Positions 38,287-46,217 of a DNA stretch of 55,104 nucleotides are shown in pieces. Within the stretch, counting starts at the first letter, position 1; the number at the start of each line of letters is the position of its first letter. The stretch spans positions 1-55,104 of the forward strand of contig CYKH01001770.1 of the NCBI GenBank assembly GCA_001460835.1. Direction: 5' to 3'. Below the pieces are notes generated by a model. That model was not told the origin of the DNA. It was given only the letters and a program-made list of their open reading frames with translations, and made no database searches. The stretch comes from Bodo saltans. Lineage: Eukaryota; Euglenozoa; Kinetoplastea; Eubodonida; Bodonidae. A program made the position numbers and the translations under genes.

Positions 38287-39841
38287 ATGCTCTTTTGTCG
38301 TTTACTTGATGCTCTCCGTTCGCAAGAGGTGATCCATATGTTTCGTCACACGTTTCTTTCTGTCCTCATCATCATGATGCTTGCTGCACCCATGGAGGTC
38401 TTCGGTCGCGGATGCGGTCAACCATCGAACGACATTCTTGCAGCTTGCACAGACTGGCAGTGTTCTCGCACATTGGCCGTTCAGAGCTCTGCCAATGCTA
38501 CTACATCCTACTATTGCCTCCGTGGATTGGCCTCGGGTGAAGGGCCGTGCCACACCAATGCAGATTGCTACAACGAGTTATCTTGCAACACGACATCTTC
38601 CTTGTGTGTGCCCACAGGCACGACTAAGAATGCCGCCATTGGTTATGTTGGTGTGGCCATTGCTGTGCTACTGTTCGGCACCAATTACATTCCTGCACGA
38701 CGCCTTCGCAGTGGGAACGGCGTTTTCTTTCAGTTCGCGATGGCGATGGGCATATTGGTCGTGGGGGTTGTCATTCAACTTGTGCGCGGCTCATCTACGA
38801 TATACCCTGCTGCGATGCTCGGTGGCATGTTTTGGGCGATAGGAAACTGCGCCTCGGTGCGAGCCATCAATGCTATTGGCATGGGTCTCGCTGTGACAAC
38901 ATGGGGATGCTCCAACATGCTCGTCGGTTGGGCGGGTGGACGCTTCGGTGCGTGGGGCATGAGCAAGGAGATCCCAACGTCAGAAGTCTACAGCATCCTC
39001 GGTGTTGCGTTTGGACTTGTCGCTATTGTGGTTTTCGGATTCGTGAAGCCTGCTGAGGATCGTGCTAAAGAGGAGGAAGAGGGGAAGTACGCATCATTGG
39101 TGGATGATGACGAAGATTCATCCGCCCCTACCACTGCGAAAAAAAAAAGCATCCTCGGTGTTGCGTTTGGACTTGTCGCTATTGTGGTATTCGGCTTCGT
39201 TAAGCCTGCTGAGGATCGTGCTAACGATGAAGATGAAGGAAAATACGCATCATTGGTGGATGACGAGGATTCATCCGCCCCTACCACCGCAGCAGCGGAG
39301 CCACTGAGCCCATCGAAGCGTATTGCTGGGTTTATGATCGCCTTGGCGTGTGGGGTCTGCTATGGATTCAACTTCTTTCCTTCTCAGGCGATGATGGACC
39401 ACTACGGGCAGCGCACACAAGAGGGTAACACACAGTACAGTCCCAACGGGCTTGACTACTCCTTCTCCATGTTCCTTGGTATCTTTCCTTGGTATCTTTC
39501 TTACGTCGACTTCGTACTTGCTGATGGTGCTCCTCCTTCGTGACCGATTTCCAGCGTTGGACGATGCTGAGGATACCACCCACCCTAAGGAGATGTTTCC
39601 TTACGCTTTTGTGTCTGGGGTCATGTGGGCCGGTGCCAACGCGGCGTGGTTTGTGGCGAACACCAACTTGGGTCTTGTGGTCAGCTACCCGCTGATTGCG
39701 TTAGGCCCATGTGTTGTGGCATCTGTGGTTGGTGCTGTGTTGTTTGGCGAGCTTCGCGGGAGGCGTAACGTGATCCTTTTGACGGCTGCATTTTCTGTGG
39801 TGGGCGTGTCTTGTGTGTTCACTGTCCTCTCCAAGGAGTAG
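38287..39841 (+). CDS. TMEM144-like multi-pass transporter, frame broken by a 13-bp duplication
   Basis: A TMEM144-family protein, a branch of the drug/metabolite transporter superfamily thought to move sugars or related solutes. A hydrophobic N-terminal segment and a Cys-rich lumenal stretch (residues ~38-110) come first. Matches then follow: AIAVLLFGTNYIPARRL, MLGGMFWAIGNCASVRAI, WGCSNMLVGWAGGRFG, and, in the shifted frame, GIFLTSTSYLLMVLLL, FVSGVMWAGANAAWFVAN and VVSYPLIALGPCVVA. The frame breaks at 39472-39497, where 13 bp occur twice; one copy restores GIFLTSTSYLL, a family motif. A second, diverged in-frame duplication of 52 residues (38992-39147 and 39148-39300) repeats a transmembrane helix plus an acidic loop. 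Start 38287 is the first ATG after the acceptor; 38338 is an alternative with a cleaner signal peptide. Confidence 0.82.
38992..39300 (+). repeat. diverged in-frame tandem duplication in the TMEM144-like gene
   Basis: Two copies at a 156-bp spacing each encode SILGVAFGLVAIVVFGFVKP plus an acidic loop ending SSAPTTA. Most differences in the helix part are at third codon positions. The junction is a run of ten As (39139-39148) reading KKK. Confidence 0.88.
39472..39497 (+). repeat. exact 13-bp tandem duplication in the TMEM144-like gene
   Basis: TTCCTTGGTATCT occurs at 39472-39484 and 39485-39497, and the first three bases of a third unit follow. It shifts the frame by one. Confidence 0.92.
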
Positions 39842-40184
39842 ACGTGGGTGTTCGTTTGTTGCCGTGCGACCCCCGCCAAGACCGACCACCGCCTGTAACG
39901 TCACTTCGACCTTGTTTGATGTTTAGGCCGGGTCGTTTTATGTTTGGAGTCGTACGGTAATAATGTTTCGGTTGCTAGTTGCCCCAAATCTTTTTGTTTC
40001 TCACCATCAATTATCTATCTTCCTGTCATGTCGTGAAGTGTCCTTCGGTGAAATGGTAATCTCTTCTATTCGCTTGACAAGAGGAAGGCTATTTCTATCA
40101 AAGACGTGTAGCAATCTTTTCATTCCGTTTATCTATGTTGGACGTCACTAACTTAGTTGTGTACCGTTCGAAGAGTAGCGATAA

Positions 40185-40322
40185 CGATGATCCCCCGTGT
40201 CATTGATTCATCAATCCATACGCAACGGTAATTCATCCGTTGATTTCTCCGTTTTGATTCTCAGTCACTCGTGTTGTGTCCTATCATCCAATCACCCTTG
40301 TGTCCTACCTCATCCTCCTCGT
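40185..40322 (+). repeat. spacer direct repeat, copy 1
   Basis: Begins CGATGATCCCCCGTGTCAT and contains ATCCGTTGATTTCTCC and TCCTATCATCCAATCA. All three words recur in the same order in copy 2 at 40736, with small indels and substitutions. Confidence 0.75.
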
Positions 40323-40735
40323 CCTCAAATTGACTTGAAATGCGCCTTGGCTCTCTCGTCAGTTTGTTTTGTTTTGTCCTGTAACGTCACTCGACTCGCC
40401 AAGTGCGTTGCGATCGCTGCCGCACCCTTGACCCCTTCAGTAATGAAGCGGCGGGTCCTCGCCTCACGCCGAAAAGCATTCTCTGTTCCAGATTGCTCAA
40501 CAGCAGCAGGACCGATAAAAATGTGATACTTTGCAAACTGTGGGTGCTATTTTGCCTGTTCAACAAAGGAAGCTTACAGCCTGGGAGGGAACAGAAGCAA
40601 AAAGGAAAGCAGGTTGGGCGAAACTCAATTGCGTCGTTCTTCTTTTTCATTCCACCGAAAGATGAAGCGAAGCTGTCGCTTCACACTACCGAGATATTGA
40701 AGTGTAACTGTAGCGAGGGAAATACAAAGTGTCAT

Positions 40736-40877
40736 CGATGATCCCCCGTGTCATCGATTCATCCATCCGTCCATTCATATGCACAGCAATCCATCCGTTG
40801 ATTTCTCCATTTTGATTCCCTCATTCACTTTGTGTTGTCCTATCATCCAATCATCTTGTCCTATCTCATCCTCCCCT
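40736..40877 (+). repeat. spacer direct repeat, copy 2
   Basis: A diverged direct copy of 40185-40322 in the same orientation. The first 19 bases and the central words are identical; the rest has drifted. Confidence 0.75.
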
Positions 40878-41305
40878 GTCTACAAGAATGGATCTGCTAA
40901 CCTCCACTGCTTCGTCTGCGGCTCCTATGTAACCAAGATCCGCGAGGAAGAGTTCACGTGTGCAGTGCGGATATGGGGGCTCCGTTTTGTACACACGGGC
41001 GTCGTGTACTGATCCCATTTCGCCCTCACATGATCAATAAGATCCCTCCTACATTCATCTGATCACCACGGACGATCTGGCGCCGCCGCCACCGCCCATC
41101 GCCGATTGTGCCAGATTTCATCGACTTCCTGGATAATTATCCCTCCCAACCCGTGGATCCGCCATGATTTCTCTGATCGCGCCATTCCCAGTTTAGTCAG
41201 ATAATTGAATCAAGCTACCACATTTTTTTAGTTTTGGCTAATGAGTTGAGTTTCTCTGTTGGCAATCTCATTGTCTAACTCTTTTCTTGTTGGAAAGGGC
41301 AAAGT

Positions 41306-43048
41306 ATGGACCGCTTAGCACTGGTGGAGTCATTTGGTGACCGCTGCAGTCTGTGGAGGTACCGTGTCCCTGTAGAAGTCATCGCTGAGACAGTGGCTCA
41401 GGAGGGCAGCCGTTACAGCCAGGAGTTCGTGGTGGGTAGCGTGCAATGGCGTGTGCACCTACAGCATCGCTCCAATCCTCAAACCAACGAGGTGTACCTT
41501 GCCGTGCATTTGCAGTGCTGCAGTGTGAAGGGTGCGTACGGCCATTTCCGCATTACCATCTGCAACCGTGATCCATCGGCCAACAAATCCAAGACGTTCC
41601 ACTGCCACTTTAAGAAGTCCGGGTCAGCGTGGGGCCTCCATCAGTTCATTCCCTTGGATACTGTGCTCAGCGCAGAACGTGGGTATTTAGACGACGGGAC
41701 GTGGGGTGCCACAGACTCTGGCGCTGCCCGTCGTGGAGCCAGCGCTGGTTCCGTTGGCCCTCGCTATGTTGTGATTGACGTATTGGTAAATGTGCTAGAG
41801 CCAGGCGTCGATGGGTCGTACTCTCTTGGGTCCCTCCCACAACCTGCCCATCACAGCAACGCTGCCATCCCAGGAGGTCCTCGTCCCCGCTTCGAACAGA
41901 GCGCCCCGCGTGGCCACTCACACAATCGATCGTCTCTTGCCCCTCCACCGCCACCTGCTGTCCGAATCAACGCACACCGCTGTGTGGTGGCCACTCGCAT
42001 GGGTCCTCTTCTCCCACAAGAGACGCTTCCGCTTCAAGAGGGCTGCACTGTCTCCATGCAGGCACCGATGGAAGTGTTCTCGGCGTTTCTTCGCTACATC
42101 TACACAGAAGAGTACCCCGAGTCTGGGGTCTTGCGAGCGGAGTCTCTGCTGGACTTGTACCTCCTAGCGGCACAGTGTGAGTATTATGACCTGTGCGGTG
42201 TGTGCTTGCGGTTAATTCGGCCACTTCTGCACGCTGAGAATATCCTTCCGCTGGTTCTCACCCGCTTCAATGCCGCTGACGAAACCCTTACCTCGCTTTA
42301 TGTGCGTGTGCTGCTTGACCATTATGATGTCCTGATCACCAATCGGCAGTTTGAGGAGATTCCCGGGCAGCTGTTCCGGCGACTCTCACTCATTCTCCGC
42401 GACAAGGAAAAGCTTCCTCCGATTATCATTCCGCCAATGAAGCACACGCTGGGGAAGCAACTTGCTCAGCTGGTGGAGTCCGGCGCGTACTCGGATCTAG
42501 AGATGCAGGTGCGCCCTGGGCTGACGCTGAAGTTGCACAAGTACATTTTGGCCTCACGGAGCGTTGTATTCAGCCAAGCGTTCCACCCGAGCAACATCAC
42601 CCGTTCTGGAAGCGCTGATGTGTCGACTCCCTCTGCGGCGTCGAGCCCAATAATCCCGTCCTTCGAATCGCAGGAGTTTCAATTCTCTCCTCGTGCTTGG
42701 ACGAAGGGGATGGGAAATATCTACCGTCGTCACTTGGAGAGCAACAGCGAGCTTGCTGCCGAGGACATTTGCTTTGCGTTCAAACTCAACAGTGCCATCA
42801 CGATGGACGGGCATCTGAAGAGAGAGTCCGAGGCGGCGGTGGGCCTGCACAACGCACTGAGGGTGCTGATCAGTGCTGTGAGACACAACGTGGTGGAGCT
42901 GAGAGACAGGTCACTGTCGATGGTCGCTGGAAACTTTGCGGCGATGATGCGGCAAGATCCGGCCGCATGGGAGGCGGTGTCAGAGCTTCCGCAGTCTGCG
43001 GTGGTGGGCCTCTTCCGCATGATTACCGAAACGAATGAAGGGCGCTAG
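41306..43048 (+). CDS. MATH-BTB protein
   Basis: A 580-residue protein. Residues ~10-165 match a MATH/TRAF-like domain: EFVVGSVQWRVHLQH, then VYLAVHLQCCSVKGAYGHF, and SAWGLHQFIPLDTV with a following YVVIDVLVNV strand. After a Pro/Ser/His-rich linker, residues ~215-300 look like a BTB domain (INAHRCVVATR, then FLRYIYTEEYP and LLDLYLLAAQCEYYDL), followed by a BACK-like helical part. A second BTB-like start appears near residue 390 (SGAYSDLEMQV, then KLHKYILASRSVVFSQAF), but its second half is replaced by other sequence. MATH-BTB proteins usually recruit substrates to cullin-3 ubiquitin ligases, which fits here by family only. ATG 41306 is the first after a short pyrimidine-AG site. Confidence 0.75.
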   Translation: MDRLALVESFGDRCSLWRYRVPVEVIAETVAQEGSRYSQEFVVGSVQWRVHLQHRSNPQTNEVYLAVHLQCCSVKGAYGHFRITICNRDPSANKSKTFHCHFKKSGSAWGLHQFIPLDTVLSAERGYLDDGTWGATDSGAARRGASAGSVGPRYVVIDVLVNVLEPGVDGSYSLGSLPQPAHHSNAAIPGGPRPRFEQSAPRGHSHNRSSLAPPPPPAVRINAHRCVVATRMGPLLPQETLPLQEGCTVSMQAPMEVFSAFLRYIYTEEYPESGVLRAESLLDLYLLAAQCEYYDLCGVCLRLIRPLLHAENILPLVLTRFNAADETLTSLYVRVLLDHYDVLITNRQFEEIPGQLFRRLSLILRDKEKLPPIIIPPMKHTLGKQLAQLVESGAYSDLEMQVRPGLTLKLHKYILASRSVVFSQAFHPSNITRSGSADVSTPSAASSPIIPSFESQEFQFSPRAWTKGMGNIYRRHLESNSELAAEDICFAFKLNSAITMDGHLKRESEAAVGLHNALRVLISAVRHNVVELRDRSLSMVAGNFAAMMRQDPAAWEAVSELPQSAVVGLFRMITETNEGR

Positions 43049-43167
43049 TGGAGGTGTATTGTGGACAAGAGATGAGGATCCAAGTGTGAACGTTTAGAAT
43101 TTTTTTGTACCGTACATACTAAATTGTGGTGATCCATATTCTACCATAAGAGATCTCCTTTGTCACC

Positions 43168-45993
43168 ATGTGCATTTCCTACGCTTCCTATTCTTCGTCT
43201 TATCATTCGTTGATAGTGGGCCCCATGCCGGAAGACCTGTTTCACACAAGGGCCACGGTGCTGCTACCCGGTGCGCTCTCCTACTGCATCGTGCGAAGCG
43301 AGGAGCATTACGAAGCGCTGCGTGCGACGTATCCCACACCAACATGGGTGATGGAAGAATTGGCCTGCTCCACTTCATCGTCCAATCTACAACAAGCGGA
43401 GTGCTTGCTTTGGGCGCTAGAGGACGAGACAACAACGAACTCGTTCTGTGAGTATCAACCGTTTCATTTAGACTTTGGGCCTTGGACCTGGATGCAACAC
43501 TGCCAACTTTTGGCGGCACTGCAGGTCACTAGAAGGGATATTGGGCATGAGTATCGCGAAAGACGAAGAAAAACAAATGCTGCTGCTCGGCGACACAGAA
43601 ACAACAAGCAAGCGAGCGGCCGGAATAGAGTTCTTCAAGAGAATGATGACACGCCAAGCGAAGGCAGCAGCAGCAGTAGCACAGATAGCGAACATGGCAG
43701 TGAAGAGCCGCAACGTGACAACGCCCTGGCCGATGGACAAGCAAGCGCAGAAGGAGGAGCGTGGAGCAGTTTGTACAACGCTGAAGCGGGCCCCATGATT
43801 TTACTAGTCGTACGGTTGCACCTTGGCCTAAAGCACACAACGAACCTCCTCACTGCCCTCGGTGTCATGTCCGTGTTATCCGGCGTCATTAAGTCAGCAG
43901 GGGACTTGGAGACGTACTTCCCGTTAGAGACTGTGAGGTACTGGACTGTCCCCTTCCACGACGCTACTCCTTATGATGATGTGGAGGCGCACTTTGAGCT
44001 AACGATGGAAGATGCTGTGCTTGGCGCGCTGCATGCGTTCCGCCTGTGGCACACTGAGATGGTGGACGTGGAACGTTTTGTGGTCGCACATGATCACTTT
44101 CAACGACTGGAGCATGGTGATGTTTCGTTTATCGCTCCGTGGAGATTTGTGGCGTGTGCATCCCCAGCGAACGACTCGGATGCCGCCGCCATCACTGACG
44201 CATCGCCAATTCCCAAACCCGCCACGTATTACGCTTCCACATTTGGAGATCCTCGAAGTTTCTATGGCTGCGTCGACCTTGTCATTCAACTCAACGACAA
44301 CATATCATACAGTGGCCAAGCATTCCGTGATGCAGGGGTGCAGCACAAGACGCTGTTCTTTCCAGACGGTTCGTGCCCACCCACCCACATTGTGGCCGAG
44401 TTCTTTGACCTCATCGACCGTGTTCCCCATTTCTCGTCCGCCTCAGAGATGCATGATAGCAACGGTATGCGCAGAAGGACTGCAGTGGCTCTGCACTGCA
44501 TGGCAGGTCTTGGTCGTACCGGCACACTGATCTGCTTAGCCTTGATGAGAGACTATGGGTTTACAGCAAAAGCGTCCATAGCGTGGGCAAGGCTGTGTCG
44601 ACCTGGGTCGGTGATTGGGCCTCAGCAGTCATACTTGTGCTACACAGAGGCTCGTTGGAAGCAATCTATCTTCGATCACACAATTCTTGGGACGCCATCA
44701 TCGGTAGGAGATACTGCGCAACAACCATTGTCGCATCCAACCCAACACAAGGCAACTGCGAAGAAGACCAATATCACAAAAAGTGCTGCACATAAGGAAA
44801 TAGTGAAGCCCCAAACGAGCTTGTTGCATCAACACTCAGAGTCTAGGACGACAACAGCACCAGGCGGCCACACCACCAACGGTATGTCTAGCTCCCGAGC
44901 AACGACTCCAACTTCTTCGGTTGCCGCCGCTGTCGTGGAGGTGGACCGTACGTCCCTTGTCGAGGTGCTCATCAACCGACGTGTTTCTTCACGATCACCA
45001 TCTACAACGACCGCTACGGAGCTGCTCGACATTGAGCCAATAGTGCCAACCTCATCTGCTGGTGATGGTTTGCAGCGCCGGGCACAGAAGGCTGCTACTG
45101 TTGCAAACTCAACGCCACGCGACGCAGCTGCTCCTCCTGGGAAGCGAGAAACGATTGCGTATCGTGATGCCAACAGTGGTACTTCAGTGAATACACAGCA
45201 TCATGATCACGAGAAGGCTGTCGCAGCACCCGTGCTATCCCGATACACCAAGACGACCGACAACGCGTTACCATTGCTTCCCTCAACCACGCAAGTTAAA
45301 CCACTTCCACACACCATAAACGTTGACCCCACACATCATTCAAAGGCTGCTGCTGTGCGTACCGCTGCGACACCACCATCAGCTCGAACACCACATAAAG
45401 GACTCGACGTGCAAGAAACAGCTTTTGTCACGTCCCCACCGGCCGCACGCGACGGCACAAAGCGACGCGAGAAGAAGCCGTCGACTACAGTGATGACGAC
45501 CTACACGGTCGGACAACTGCTACAGACACCCCAGCGTCATGCTGCGGCGACCCTCGCAACGGTAGTGATCAGTCCCAACCAGCACCTCTTGCCGCCTAGC
45601 GTGCAGTCGTGGCTGGACGAGGACGCGCAGCGGCTTCGATCACCCCCGCATGACCCACCAGCAGTAGTCTACAACGACAACAAGAGTAGGCGAGCCCGTG
45701 ACCCAAATCCACTAAGCAATGAAGACAATCAAGCTTCTATCATTATTCCCTCACGTTCGTTGTTGGGTCTCAGTAGTAGCGCAATCGCAGCAAATGCTGA
45801 GGTTACTCCCAACACGTTTCAGTCTGGCGCCACATCCCCTCCTAAGCTGGGGGCTACACTTCCGACGAAGCACAGCAAGCAGCTGCTTCACCGTGAAGAT
45901 CATCAGGTTGTGTCTTATCCAACCTCCTCGGCTGTCACGACCGCCTCCACGGCATCCGTTTCTACAGTACATCGAATTAGCATTACCCTGTAG
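43168..45993 (+). CDS. CDC14: CDC14-type dual-specificity phosphatase
   Basis: CDC14 phosphatases reverse CDK phosphorylation at mitotic exit and in cytokinesis. The N-terminal DSPn half is recognisable by YQPFHLDFGPWTW and by PFHDATPYDDVEAHFEL. The catalytic half has ALHCMAGLGRTGTLI, with nucleophile C444 and R450 of the C-x5-R loop, followed by IAWARLCRPGSVIGPQQSYL, a near-perfect CDC14 signature. An insertion of about 80 Ser/Glu/Arg-rich residues (about residues 127-205) splits the DSPn domain. After about residue 510 comes a ~430-residue low-complexity tail rich in Thr, Ser, Ala and Pro, longer than in most CDC14 proteins and likely regulatory. Start 43168 is the first ATG of the frame. 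The next gene is an Aurora-like kinase, another mitotic regulator. Confidence 0.9.
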   Translation: MCISYASYSSSYHSLIVGPMPEDLFHTRATVLLPGALSYCIVRSEEHYEALRATYPTPTWVMEELACSTSSSNLQQAECLLWALEDETTTNSFCEYQPFHLDFGPWTWMQHCQLLAALQVTRRDIGHEYRERRRKTNAAARRHRNNKQASGRNRVLQENDDTPSEGSSSSSTDSEHGSEEPQRDNALADGQASAEGGAWSSLYNAEAGPMILLVVRLHLGLKHTTNLLTALGVMSVLSGVIKSAGDLETYFPLETVRYWTVPFHDATPYDDVEAHFELTMEDAVLGALHAFRLWHTEMVDVERFVVAHDHFQRLEHGDVSFIAPWRFVACASPANDSDAAAITDASPIPKPATYYASTFGDPRSFYGCVDLVIQLNDNISYSGQAFRDAGVQHKTLFFPDGSCPPTHIVAEFFDLIDRVPHFSSASEMHDSNGMRRRTAVALHCMAGLGRTGTLICLALMRDYGFTAKASIAWARLCRPGSVIGPQQSYLCYTEARWKQSIFDHTILGTPSSVGDTAQQPLSHPTQHKATAKKTNITKSAAHKEIVKPQTSLLHQHSESRTTTAPGGHTTNGMSSSRATTPTSSVAAAVVEVDRTSLVEVLINRRVSSRSPSTTTATELLDIEPIVPTSSAGDGLQRRAQKAATVANSTPRDAAAPPGKRETIAYRDANSGTSVNTQHHDHEKAVAAPVLSRYTKTTDNALPLLPSTTQVKPLPHTINVDPTHHSKAAAVRTAATPPSARTPHKGLDVQETAFVTSPPAARDGTKRREKKPSTTVMTTYTVGQLLQTPQRHAAATLATVVISPNQHLLPPSVQSWLDEDAQRLRSPPHDPPAVVYNDNKSRRARDPNPLSNEDNQASIIIPSRSLLGLSSSAIAANAEVTPNTFQSGATSPPKLGATLPTKHSKQLLHREDHQVVSYPTSSAVTTASTASVSTVHRISITL

Positions 45994-46217
45994 TGCTAAA
46001 AGAATGTCTTTTCCATTTGTGTTCTCAGCTGCCTTTCTCCTCTACGAATCATGGGAGGGCAATCAATAGAGAGGCTTTGAAGATGTGTGACCGGTTCTTT
46101 TGCTTTTTCTTTTCTCCGTGACTTCTCCACAAAATTATTTGTTTTTATGTGCCTTGGACACACAAAGAAGACTGATACAACTGCAATTTTACCCCCTCAC
46201 GTGTCCTCTCACCACAC

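Larger units (their letters stand above)
39842..41305 (+). other. 1.46-kb spacer without a recognisable gene
   Basis: The longest gene-free stretch here. It contains two diverged direct repeats (40185-40322 and 40736-40877) about 550 bases apart, runs of ATCCATCC-like words, and only short ORFs that match nothing I know. The end, at about 41270-41297, has a CTCTTTTCTTG pyrimidine run with AG, which may be the acceptor for the MATH-BTB gene. It could be a mobile-element or pseudogene relic, or a long 3'UTR; I cannot tell. Confidence 0.5.

Noticed and set aside
40403-40741. A 112-codon frame in the long spacer
   Set aside because: There is no recognisable motif, it overlaps the start of the second direct repeat, and the frame reads as random low-conservation sequence.
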